DNA from: Myxococcales bacterium
Lineage (GTDB): Bacteria; Myxococcota; Myxococcia; Myxococcales; Myxococcaceae
Direction: 5' to 3'
NCBI GenBank assembly: GCA_016191815.1
Contig: JACPVI010000056.1
Coordinates: 1 to 44,929, forward strand
Length of the DNA: 44,929 nucleotides
The notes beneath the pieces are model-generated. The model did not search any database. It was not told the origin of the DNA and saw only the letters and a list, made by a program, of their open reading frames with translations. The position numbers were made by a program, and so were the translations under genes. Positions 5,932-13,176 of the stretch are shown here, one piece after another; position 1 is the stretch's first letter, and the number at the start of each line of letters is the position of its first letter.

Positions 5932-7744
5932 AGTTCGCCTTCACTCGTTTGATGAGTGCCTCGAATCTGCTGATGAGCGCTGGTAGTCGAAGCACCTCGG
6001 GCATCGGCGCTGCCGCATCTCGGAGGTACCGCTCCAACGATCCGCCCGCTGAACGGTCGCTGCTGACCGCTCTCAGCGCCGCCCAAACGTCGTTCCCGTG
6101 GCCGACGAAGCTCATCATCTGTTCAAAGACCGCGATATCGATCACGACTGGTGGGTTCACATGCTCCCCGCCGAAAAGCCCGTGCCTCGATACTTCACCG
6201 ACGAACCATCTAAGCAGAAGGTCGCTCTCGCCGAGGTGATCGTACATGACGAACACCGGGTACACGTTCATGCCCCTCCCAAGCTGCGGCTCGAACCTTC
6301 CCTCTCGCAGCCCACGTATGCGCGCATCCAAGAGGAACGCGGCGCCGCGCCGATGCTCGTCCCTTTCCTCGCGGAAGAACACGCGTGTCAGCCACTCCAT
6401 GATCTTGGCAGGGTCGGCTGACTGCCGGATCGCCGGCTCCGGTATTAGTCCCGCCTTGCAGCTCGCAAGAAGGACGTTCTCACCCTGCGCGAGCACAACG
6501 TCTTCTATCTCGTCGGCCGACCCGACGCCCGTCCGCGGCACCAAGTGATAGCCAATGGGACCCTGAAACCCCGGCATCCGCGCAGCTTCGCTCGCAACCC
6601 ACTCGGCGTACTGGTCGAACAGGACTCCGAAGACCTTGTGCCACGAATCCTGTTCGCCGCGCGCCCACGCGGCACGCCTGGCCGCTGCGAGGCAGCGCCC
6701 CCAGATTCCAGTGTGGAGTTGCCCTTGAACCAATGACGGCGCGACCGCGGTCAATTGCTCGCCGATCTGGACAAGCGGCGTTCGGAACATGAACGACGGT
6801 ACGCGCTTCACCGGGCCGGTCAGCGCCTCCTGTGCTGCACGCTTGGCCTCGACCAGCGAAATTGAAAGCTCCGCAAGTCGGGCCTCAGAGAACGCAGCGC
6901 CCAAACGAAGCTCCGAGCCCCAGATCTTGGGCTGAATGATCGGAGCGAGCGGGGTCTTCGGGTGCGCCATCCACCGTCCGCTCTCAAGAGCCAGCGGCAC
7001 CAGGAAATGATCTGAGTAGACCGAGAAGTCCACATCGGCGAACGCCGACCGAAGGAAGGACCGCCACTCGTCGCCCTGAAGATCCGGGCGCGTGCTCGGC
7101 GGACACGACAGGATGAGATCGGCGCGAGCCAGCTCTCGGAGGAAGTCCGGCCGCCTATTGAACCGAAGCGAGTGCGCGACCTCGGCGAGCATCTGCTCGG
7201 GCGTGGGAGAACCGCTCTGCAAGCCCGTAGTGTGATCGTGGACGCGCAGCAGCATCCACGTGACTTCCTCGTGAGACGGTTCGCAACCGTCGGGTCGCGC
7301 TTGCGCGAGCACCAACGCCTGTGCGAGCAGAAGGCCCTTCTCGTTGCCGACGATTCTCGGTCGCCGCGATCGATCCCAACGGTACAGGAGCGTCCGTGCA
7401 ACGGAGCTTCCGGCGGGTGGCCCCAGGTCGCGGAGCGCCTCCAGGTCTGCACGGGACCAGCCAATTAGTGCTTCGGTGCGGTCTTCGGCGACGTTCTGCA
7501 TGCAGGCCAGCATGCGAGCGAGCTTGTTGAACGTGAATTCGAGATTCCACCCAGAGACTTCGGCCGCGAGTTCCTCCCACGACGAGGTAGCGCCAGTGAC
7601 TTCGCTGGCATCGCACCACGAGAGAACGTAACCGTCGGTCGGCAACCGAGTCGGGGTCAACATCCACTCGGGCAACGTCCCGCAGCAGGCGCCCCAAGCG
7701 CGTCCCCCTCCACATGGACAGGGGCCGTCCGCTGGCCGAGTCAC
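5906..7744 (-). CDS. SEC-C zinc-finger protein with PD-(D/E)XK-like segment
   Basis: A 612-residue protein. The GTG at 7744 overlaps the stop of the upstream HEPN-like gene (GTGA) and lies just before a SEC-C motif, C-x-C-x8-CC at residues 9-21 (PCPCGGGRAWGACCG), a zinc-binding tag. The middle (residues about 40-380) is helical and unfamiliar. At residues 409-430, SADEIEDVVLAQGENVLLAS followed by CKAG has the strand-turn-strand pattern D-x12-SxK of divergent PD-(D/E)XK nucleases, in which the usual acidic residue before the lysine is replaced. No signal peptide or membrane span. It is the second gene of a two-gene operon with the zinc-ribbon/HEPN-like protein. A nuclease role is inference. 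Its 3' end abuts the ruined DUF5615 gene. Confidence 0.65.
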   Translation of the reverse strand: MTRPADGPCPCGGGRAWGACCGTLPEWMLTPTRLPTDGYVLSWCDASEVTGATSSWEELAAEVSGWNLEFTFNKLARMLACMQNVAEDRTEALIGWSRADLEALRDLGPPAGSSVARTLLYRWDRSRRPRIVGNEKGLLLAQALVLAQARPDGCEPSHEEVTWMLLRVHDHTTGLQSGSPTPEQMLAEVAHSLRFNRRPDFLRELARADLILSCPPSTRPDLQGDEWRSFLRSAFADVDFSVYSDHFLVPLALESGRWMAHPKTPLAPIIQPKIWGSELRLGAAFSEARLAELSISLVEAKRAAQEALTGPVKRVPSFMFRTPLVQIGEQLTAVAPSLVQGQLHTGIWGRCLAAARRAAWARGEQDSWHKVFGVLFDQYAEWVASEAARMPGFQGPIGYHLVPRTGVGSADEIEDVVLAQGENVLLASCKAGLIPEPAIRQSADPAKIMEWLTRVFFREERDEHRRGAAFLLDARIRGLREGRFEPQLGRGMNVYPVFVMYDHLGESDLLLRWFVGEVSRHGLFGGEHVNPPVVIDIAVFEQMMSFVGHGNDVWAALRAVSSDRSAGGSLERYLRDAAAPMPEVLRLPALISRFEALIKRVKANFKPQPAPP

Positions 7745-8661
7745 GACGCCTCCGCTGGCTGCTTCGCCTTGATCGCGCCGGCGAGGAAGGCTGCGTATTG
7801 AACTCCGAAGATCGCCGCGGCCAAGTGCTTGGCGGCCTCCGCCTGAGTCTGCGGCGCGCACCTGCCCTCGTGCCCAACTTCGTTTCGCCGCTTCCGCAGG
7901 ACGTTCAGGCTCACCCGCACATCTTCGGGCAGTCGCCGCACGCCGATGAGGTCGGCGATCATCGCGAGAAGCACATTGAGCTGGTGGCTGTACGTCGCAG
8001 CATCTTTCAGAAACGACTTCACTGCGTCACGAGACGCGTAGGCCCTCAACGCTTCGGCCACGACAGGTGTCAACGCGGCCTCTGCCGCAATGTTCGCGGG
8101 GACCACGACGCCCTCGAATCTCCTTGCCTCGTAGTGTCGCGCGGCGTCGATGAGGTGGCGCGTCACTGTGTCGTCTGGCTTCCGAACGAACCACACCGCG
8201 AAGACGTTGACGGTGTTCGCGGTGCCGGCGGGCACCTGTGGCGGCACCGGCAGGGGAAATCCTCGCAGCGAAAACTTGGGCGGAAATGGATCGCGAATCA
8301 CCTCGTTGCCGTGCACCACAAGCGGAAAGACGCCTCCTGCGCCGGTCAGGTTGAGGTGAACGATCTCCGCGTCGGCTGGGACCCCGGCGCTGGTAAGGTC
8401 CACGGGAACCATCTTGTCGGGCAGCAGGTCCACGTTCACGAACGTTGCGCGCGCTCCCGCGAGGGTGAGCGACGTGCCGAACGCGAACCACGCGTCAATC
8501 CACTTCGTGGTTGCGGCCCACCAATCGATCGCGGCAGAGCACTTCGGGCATGGAGACGGCGTGCCCGAGAAGTACCGAACGAAGATGTGGGGCTCGATGG
8601 CATAGGGCGTTTGGCAATTCGGGCACGGTACCCAAGGGGCTACCTCACCAACTCGGTTCAT
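7741..8661 (-). CDS. Zinc-ribbon protein with C-terminal HEPN-like domain
   Basis: A 306-residue protein. Two CxxC knuckles at residues 13-16 (CPNC) and 38-41 (CPKC) form an N-terminal zinc ribbon. The middle is beta-rich. The C-terminal helical part (about 205-295) ends with LRKRRNEVGHEG, in which R259-N-x3-H264 is the R-x4-6-H signature of HEPN ribonucleases, preceded by a helix (HQLNVLLAMIADLIG) as in Apea-like HEPN domains. HEPN proteins are frequent RNase toxins in phage defence. The operon with the SEC-C protein is tightly coupled (GTGA). The ATG at 8661 is preceded by about 155 bp of DNA with no gene. Function is inferred from the motif only. Confidence 0.65.
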   Translation of the reverse strand: MNRVGEVAPWVPCPNCQTPYAIEPHIFVRYFSGTPSPCPKCSAAIDWWAATTKWIDAWFAFGTSLTLAGARATFVNVDLLPDKMVPVDLTSAGVPADAEIVHLNLTGAGGVFPLVVHGNEVIRDPFPPKFSLRGFPLPVPPQVPAGTANTVNVFAVWFVRKPDDTVTRHLIDAARHYEARRFEGVVVPANIAAEAALTPVVAEALRAYASRDAVKSFLKDAATYSHQLNVLLAMIADLIGVRRLPEDVRVSLNVLRKRRNEVGHEGRCAPQTQAEAAKHLAAAIFGVQYAAFLAGAIKAKQPAEAS

Positions 8662-8817
8662 TGAACCGTCCTCAGAATGAAAATCCCAGGATGCCCGGCG
8701 CCCATCTAAAGGTACGCTCGCCGCGGGGTGACGGTGGAGCGAGCCGCGCCGGATTCTCGAGGTCCTCGGCGTGCAGATGACGGGCGGGTTCGGCCGAGCG
8801 GCTGCGGCAGCGGCAGG

Positions 8818-9744
8818 TCACTCCTCATCCCCGAAGTAGTCGAGGTCGAGCTTCTTCACCGTGTACGTCGCGATCTCGGTGACGCCGATGCCGTGGTCGA
8901 TCATCAGCCTGGCCAGTTCGGCGCCGTCGATGAGGACGATCTTCTTCTCGTTCTGCCGGACGTAATCCCTGGCCTCCCGGCTGAAGTCCGACGTCGAGAT
9001 CAGGACCCCTTTCCGGGCACGTTGCCCCTCGAGGCTGCCCGCGAACGCCTGAACAACGGGCCGACCAACGGTGTTGGTCCAGCGCTTTGCCTGGATGTAG
9101 ACGACGTCGAGACCGAGCCGGTCCTCCTTGATGATGCCGTCGATACCCTCGTCGCCGCTCTGGCCGACGGCTTGCCCGGCGTCTTTGCGAGAACCGCCGT
9201 AGCCCATCGCCACCAGCAGATCGACCACCAGCTTCTCGAAGAAGCGCGGCGTGCAGCCCTTGATCCGCTCCAAGAGCTCATCGGCCAAGCGGCGCCGGAG
9301 CTCCTGGTAGCTGTCCTCGAGAATCTCCTCAGGCGTCTCCGTGCTGTCGGGCAGCTTGACGTCCGAGGTCTGCGGCTCAGGCTCTTTGTCCTCCTCGTGC
9401 CTCAGCGCGGCGAACGCGTTGTACTCCGGGAACTGCTTCAAGAACTCCATGTCGATGCGGTTCGGCTTGCCCTTCAGCACCTCGCGGCCCCGGGTGGTGA
9501 TTCGGAAGCGGCCCCGCCCGTTGGGCTCCACCAGTCCAGCCTTCTGGAGGTACGTCTTCGCCCAGCCCACCCGATTGTGGATTCGCCGCTGGCGACCGCT
9601 TGGAAGCACCTCGTTGCGTTCCTGCTCGGTCGCCTTGAACTCCTCCGCGATAACCTCGATGGCCTCGCCCAGCGTGTGGTCCTTGCCGTCCTGGCTCAGC
9701 CGGAGAATGGGCAACATCGCGCTTTGGAAGTCTGGAATCGGCAT
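8818..9744 (-). CDS. Mrr-family restriction endonuclease
   Basis: A 308-residue protein of the Mrr type IV restriction family, which cleaves DNA carrying foreign methylation. The N-terminal half is the winged-helix Mrr_N domain (residues 1-100, with PIPDFQSAMLPILRL). The C-terminal half (about 160-290) is the nuclease: FFEKLVVDLLVAMGY, SGDEGIDGII with D202, then VVYIQAKRW with Q218 and K220, the D-x-QxK version of the PD-(D/E)XK site, and KGVLISTSDFS. All key residues are present. The start at 9744 is preceded by AGAGGTGA eight bases upstream; a longer frame to 9855 adds only G-rich low-complexity sequence. No methyltransferase is adjacent, consistent with a stand-alone type IV enzyme. Confidence 0.9.
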   Translation of the reverse strand: MPIPDFQSAMLPILRLSQDGKDHTLGEAIEVIAEEFKATEQERNEVLPSGRQRRIHNRVGWAKTYLQKAGLVEPNGRGRFRITTRGREVLKGKPNRIDMEFLKQFPEYNAFAALRHEEDKEPEPQTSDVKLPDSTETPEEILEDSYQELRRRLADELLERIKGCTPRFFEKLVVDLLVAMGYGGSRKDAGQAVGQSGDEGIDGIIKEDRLGLDVVYIQAKRWTNTVGRPVVQAFAGSLEGQRARKGVLISTSDFSREARDYVRQNEKKIVLIDGAELARLMIDHGIGVTEIATYTVKKLDLDYFGDEE

Positions 9745-10304
9745 CAGCGCTTCACCTCTTGCGTCGCAAAACGGTACCCACCCCCAGCCCCCCCACACAC
9801 CACCTACAAAACTGGATCGACCCTCTGTCCTGACTGCACCAATGCCCCCCTGCACCCTCCAATCTGAACACCCGCCGCCCCTCTCTGGCCACCTGTTCCA
9901 TCAGCCCGCTCCCGACCACGCCCTCCCAACCACGACGGAGGGCGTGGTCGGGAGCGGGCGGCGTCCTCTGACCGAAGCCGTTCCTGGGGGCGGCGGGCGC
10001 TCGAGACCTCCATAATGCAACGGGAATTCGGCAGGACCGTAACGGTGGAAGTCCCCTGCCAACCCCACGGTCCACCTCGCGGTGAGCTGGTGAGGATCGG
10101 CCGCGGGGTAGGCCTCCGCGTCGCCCGCGGTTTTGATCAGCGTTGATTACGAACCTGATCGTCCATCGGCCCGTCATCGCTGCGGAAATCGCGCTGGACC
10201 GGGGGCTCCGCCCGGCCTGGGCCTTGACGAAAACATCCGCCGGCGGTCACAAAGCACCCAGAGCGATGATTGGGCGGTCCCTTCGATCGCGAAAGGAGAT
10301 CACG
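9745..10304. other. 560-bp non-coding region between mrr and the excisionase gene
   Basis: I see no convincing gene. From about 9776 to 9900 the plus strand is pyrimidine- and C-rich, so the mrr leader (minus strand) is G-rich with several G-runs. A 23-bp perfect inverted repeat lies at 9904-9959. The right end holds the ribosome site of the excisionase-like gene. It could contain replication, transfer or regulatory sites of the element. Confidence 0.5.
9904..9959. repeat. Perfect 23-bp inverted repeat with 10-nt loop
   Basis: Arms 9904-9926 and 9937-9959 are exact reverse complements (GCCCGCTCCCGACCACGCCC begins the left arm). No T-tract follows on either strand, so it is not a typical intrinsic terminator. 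It could be an origin, transfer or protein-binding structure. Confidence 0.85.
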
Positions 10305-10535
10305 GTGACGAGCAGGCTGGGGAAGAACAGCGCCGAGACGGCGCTCCTGGACGTGGCCTGGGTGGCCGAGTACCTGGGTGTGTCGAAATCGTGGGTCTAC
10401 CAAGCGGCCGAGTCGGGGGTGCTCCCCTGCATCAAGCTGGGCGCCCGTCTCCTCTTCGACGCCGAGGTCATCAAGGCATGGTCGCGCGGCCAGGCGACGT
10501 CAGTCCGCGCTGTCAGACTCCCGAGCTGCCGCTGA
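10305..10535 (+). CDS. Excisionase-like HTH protein upstream of integrase
   Basis: A 76-residue protein starting at a GTG (10305) with AGGAG at 10294-10298, six bases upstream, which decides against the longer TTG-initiated frame. It contains one MerR/excisionase-type HTH (DVAWVAEYLGVSKSWVYQAA, then ESGVLPCIKLGARLLFDAEV and IKAWSRG). Such proteins bend DNA and set the direction of integrase-mediated recombination. It is encoded 13 bp upstream of the integrase and is surely co-transcribed. It resembles, but is not a duplicate of, the left-end HTH protein at 1267. Confidence 0.85.
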   Translation: MTSRLGKNSAETALLDVAWVAEYLGVSKSWVYQAAESGVLPCIKLGARLLFDAEVIKAWSRGQATSVRAVRLPSCR

Positions 10536-10548
10536 ACCGGAGAACCGC

Positions 10549-12042
10549 ATGGCGAGTGCCTTTCTGAAACGGAAGAGCTGGTACGTGAACTTCGTCGACG
10601 GCCACGGCCGCCGCCGCACGGTCGCCACGACCGCGCGCACGAAGGCGGAGGCGAATCGCCTCGCCGCAGAAATCGAGCAGAAGGCGGAACGGCAACGGCT
10701 CGGGCTCGAGCAGCTGCCCTCGGAATCGTCGATGACGCTCGCCGAGCTTTGCCGCTGGTGGCTCGACCAACGGTGCTCGCCTCACCGCGTCTACAACGAG
10801 GAGAAGCGGCTCGAACGGCACGTGCTCAGGTCGAAGCTCGGAGCGACCGAACTCCGGTTGGTGACGGCCGACCTGATCGACGACCAACTCCGCGCGATGG
10901 AGCGCGCCGGCCTGAGCGCGTGGACGGTCAACGGGGTCCGCGCGGTGCTGCGCACGGTCTACTCGCGCGCGAGGAAGGCGCGCATCTGGACGGGACCGAA
11001 CCCGGTCGATGACGTCGAACCGCGCCGCATTCCCCGCAAGATTCCCACGACGCTCCGCGCGGAAGAGGTGCCGCTCCTTGTCGCGCACGTGCCCTATGAG
11101 TGGCGCGACCTGTTCGCCACCGCCCTCTACACGGCGCTGCGCAAAGGCGAGCTGTTCGGCCTGCAGAAGGCGGACATCGACTTCGGCCTGGGCACCATCA
11201 CGGTCGCCCGCTCGTACGACCGCGACACGACCAAGGGCGGTCACGCCGACGTGATTCCGATCGCTCCGCCGCTCGCGCCGTTCCTCCGCCACGCGGTCGA
11301 GAGCTCACCGAGCGAATACGTCTTCCCTGCCCCGGACGGCTCGATGCGGAAGCCGAGTCTCGACCCGCAGAAGATCCTCCGCCGGGCGCTCGCCCGCGCG
11401 GGCCTGGTCGACGGCTACGAGCACGTCTGCCGTCGATGCAAGGCGAAGGGAATGCCGCACCAGGAGCGTCACTCCGACGACGAGCTCCGGCGCTGCCCGC
11501 AGTGCGGCATGAAGCTCTGGCCGCGCGCAATCCACCGCAAGATGAAATTCCACGGGCTGCGCCATTCAACGGCCACGCTACTGCTTCGCGCCGGCATCGA
11601 CGCTCACCGCGTGCAGCGCATCCTCCGGCACAGCGACATCACCATCACCACCGAGACGTACGGCCACCTGAACATCGACGACCTCCGGCCCGCGCTCCGC
11701 GCACTGCCGAACGTCGAATTCAGCGGTACCAGCAACGACGTCGTCGACGCCGAGTTCGCCGAAACCTGCGACCCGCACGGGAAAAATTCGCGAATTTCTT
11801 CTACCCGGCTTCTACCCGCCGCCGCCGCCGAAAAGACGAAGGCCGGAACCGCTGCGAATTCCGAAGCGATTCCGGCCTCTTACCCAGTCGGGGAGACAGG
11901 ATTTGAACCTGCGACCCCTTGGTCCCGAACCAAGTGCTCTACCAGGCTGAGCCACTCCCCGCCTTGCGACTCCGTAGGATCTACTGGAGCGAGTGATCGG
12001 AGTCAACGCCGGCTCGGCGGCTCGCCACGGGGGCAGCCATGA
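10549..12042 (+). CDS. int: Tyrosine integrase, reading through attR and the tRNA
   Basis: A 497-residue tyrosine recombinase. An N-terminal arm-binding region (SAFLKRKSWYVNFVDG) and a SAM-like core-binding domain (about 62-150) precede the catalytic domain with R198 (ALRKGEL), K229, H335-x-x-R338 (HGLRHS), H361 and nucleophile Y371 (TTETYGHL). A zinc-ribbon insert with C294-x2-C297 and C316-x2-C319 sits between the lysine and the HxxR box. The frame has no stop after the catalytic tyrosine for another 126 residues. It passes the arm site, the attR core and the tRNA antisense strand, and ends in host DNA 81 bp beyond the tRNA. The last 37 codons are thus host-encoded and will differ in the circular form. 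The ATG at 10549 is chosen because it starts immediately before the conserved arm-binding motif. Confidence 0.9.
   Translation: MASAFLKRKSWYVNFVDGHGRRRTVATTARTKAEANRLAAEIEQKAERQRLGLEQLPSESSMTLAELCRWWLDQRCSPHRVYNEEKRLERHVLRSKLGATELRLVTADLIDDQLRAMERAGLSAWTVNGVRAVLRTVYSRARKARIWTGPNPVDDVEPRRIPRKIPTTLRAEEVPLLVAHVPYEWRDLFATALYTALRKGELFGLQKADIDFGLGTITVARSYDRDTTKGGHADVIPIAPPLAPFLRHAVESSPSEYVFPAPDGSMRKPSLDPQKILRRALARAGLVDGYEHVCRRCKAKGMPHQERHSDDELRRCPQCGMKLWPRAIHRKMKFHGLRHSTATLLLRAGIDAHRVQRILRHSDITITTETYGHLNIDDLRPALRALPNVEFSGTSNDVVDAEFAETCDPHGKNSRISSTRLLPAAAAEKTKAGTAANSEAIPASYPVGETGFEPATPWSRTKCSTRLSHSPPCDSVGSTGASDRSQRRLGGSPRGQP
11796..11817 (+). promoter_or_regulatory. Candidate integrase arm-type site, right
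   Basis: Exact 22-bp copy of 1272-1293, holding TTCTACCC at 11799-11806 and 11810-11817. It lies about 70 bp inside attR and within the 3' part of the integrase frame. Confidence 0.5.
11831..11877 (-). terminator. Element-borne replacement terminator for tRNA-Pro
   Basis: On the minus strand, 10 nt past the tRNA 3' end, a 13-bp stem with one mismatch (11865-11877 with 11841-11853) closes an 11-nt loop and is followed by TTCGTCTTTT. It stands where the original tRNA terminator would have been and is supplied by the element. Confidence 0.65.
11887..11929. repeat. attR: 43-bp core within intact tRNA-Pro
   Basis: Identical to 1114-1156. It covers the 3' half of the functional tRNA gene, so integration restores the tRNA. 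Confidence 0.95.
11888..11961 (-). tRNA. tRNA-Pro (anticodon CGG)
   Basis: A 74-nt cloverleaf on the minus strand. The acceptor stem CGGGGAG pairs with CTCCCCG and is followed by discriminator A. The anticodon stem CTTGG/CCAAG holds loop TTCGGGA, giving anticodon CGG with G37, as expected for proline. The T-arm contains GGTTCAAATCC. CCA is not encoded. The 3' half is the core of the integrated element. Confidence 0.95.
11978..12006 (-). promoter_or_regulatory. Probable promoter of tRNA-Pro
   Basis: TTGACT (12001-12006) and TAGATC (11978-11983) on the minus strand are separated by exactly 17 bp. The -10 element ends 16 bp before the tRNA 5' end, leaving room for a short leader. Confidence 0.6.
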
Positions 12043-12136
12043 CCCCACGCGTCGCCTTTGACCCACCCCAGCGGCTCCCAAGTGCCGAGTCTCTCGGAAC
12101 CTTCCGGCGGATCGGACCTTGCTCGAACGCGAGGAC

Positions 12137-12556
12137 ATGAAACCCGCGCCTACTGTCCTGATCTCAGACGACGAGCCACACATCGTCCACGCCCTCGCCC
12201 GGCTGTTCCGACGCGCCGGCCTGCAGACCATCGGCGACACCTCGCAATCCGTCTGCGAGCTGGCCCGCCATCACCAACCAGACCTCATCGTCCTCGACGT
12301 GAACCAGCGAATCGATGGCCGCGACCTGCTCGCCGCCCTTAAACGCGATCCCCTCACCCGCCACCTCAAGGTCCTCATGCTCTCCGCCATCGAGGACCAG
12401 TACACCCGGCTGGTCTGCTTCCAGCTCGGCGCCGAGGACTACGAGGTCAAACCCTTCGACCAGTCCTTCGTCCGCAAGATCGCCCGCATGGCAGGCGTGG
12501 ACTCGGATCGCAGCGCCTCGCCCTACGGCCGCAGTGAGGCGATCGCCGCCGGGTAG
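12137..12556 (+). CDS. Single-domain response regulator (CheY-like receiver)
   Basis: A 139-residue receiver domain without an output domain. The acidic pair D11-D12, phospho-acceptor D54 (LIVLDVNQ), S83 (MLSAIED) and K105 (EVKPFD) are all in place, so it should be phosphorylatable. It probably acts by protein-protein contact in a phosphorelay; no kinase is adjacent. The start is uncertain: the ATG at 12137 has GAGG only two bases before it, and a TTG at 12119 would add six residues. Its 3' end overlaps the convergent rpe gene by 34 bp. Confidence 0.85.
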   Translation: MKPAPTVLISDDEPHIVHALARLFRRAGLQTIGDTSQSVCELARHHQPDLIVLDVNQRIDGRDLLAALKRDPLTRHLKVLMLSAIEDQYTRLVCFQLGAEDYEVKPFDQSFVRKIARMAGVDSDRSASPYGRSEAIAAG

Positions 12557-13176
12557 TCCGCCGCCCCAAAAATGTAGCTCCCCGCCACCAGCACCGTCGC
12601 CCCAGCAGCCACCACCTCGGGCCCGGTCCGCTCGTTGATTCCACCATCCACCTCCACCTGCACCCGAAGACCGCGCGCGTCCAGCATCCCCCGAAGCCTG
12701 CGCACCTTCTCCACCGCCGCCGGAATGAAGCCCTGACCGCCAAACCCCGGGTCGACGCTCATCAACAGCACCATCTCCACCTCCCCCAATGCCTCCTCCA
12801 CCGCCGAGAGAGGCGTCGCCGGGTTCAGCGCCACCGCCGGCTTCGCTCCGAGCTGGCGGATCAGCTGCAACACCCGGTGCAGGTGCGGACACGCCTCGAC
12901 GTGCACACTCACCAGGCTGGCCCCGGCACGCACGAACTCCGGCACGAAGCGCTCCGGCTCCGCGATCATCAAGTGCACGTCCAGAGGCAGCTTGGTCGCC
13001 CGATGAACCGCCTCCACTACCGCCGGACCGATGGTGAGGTTCGGCACGAAGTGTCCATCCATCACATCCACGTGGATCCAGTCGGCGCCGCCGCGCTCCA
13101 CCGAGCGTACCTCCTCCGCCAGCCAGCCGAAGTCCGCCGAGAGGATCGATGGCGCCACCAGCACCTGTGTGCCCAT
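12523..13176 (-). CDS. rpe: Ribulose-phosphate 3-epimerase
   Basis: A 217-residue TIM-barrel enzyme of the pentose phosphate and Calvin pathways that interconverts D-ribulose 5-phosphate and D-xylulose 5-phosphate in the cytoplasm. Family signatures are all visible: LVAPSILSADFGWL at the N terminus, WIHVDVMDGHFVPNLTIGP, LDVHLMI, LLMSVDPGFGGQGF and VEVDGGIN, which contain the metal-binding histidines and catalytic aspartates. Length is normal. The ATG at 13176 is close to the first strand. It is divergent from the HD-GYP gene with a 108-bp promoter region and converges with the receiver gene, overlapping it by 34 bp. Confidence 0.95.
   Translation of the reverse strand: MGTQVLVAPSILSADFGWLAEEVRSVERGGADWIHVDVMDGHFVPNLTIGPAVVEAVHRATKLPLDVHLMIAEPERFVPEFVRAGASLVSVHVEACPHLHRVLQLIRQLGAKPAVALNPATPLSAVEEALGEVEMVLLMSVDPGFGGQGFIPAAVEKVRRLRGMLDARGLRVQVEVDGGINERTGPEVVAAGATVLVAGSYIFGAADYPAAIASLRP

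Larger units (their letters stand above)
1114..11929. mobile_element. 10.8-kb integrative element in tRNA-Pro(CGG)
   Basis: The region is bounded by a perfect 43-bp direct repeat (1114-1156 and 11887-11929) made of the 3' half of tRNA-Pro up to the anticodon loop. A tyrosine integrase gene lies at the right end against the intact tRNA and an excisionase-like HTH gene precedes it. A second HTH gene and a replication-relaxation-like gene are at the left end. No relaxase, coupling protein or phage structural gene is visible, so it is better called a genomic island or satellite/mobilisable element than a prophage or complete ICE. Cargo is restriction (Mrr), toxin-antitoxin remnants and two uncharacterised operons. 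Confidence 0.9.

Noticed and set aside
8662-8817. Search for a small gene or antitoxin upstream of the HEPN-like gene
   Set aside because: Short frames only, no ribosome site or recognisable protein; treated as leader DNA.
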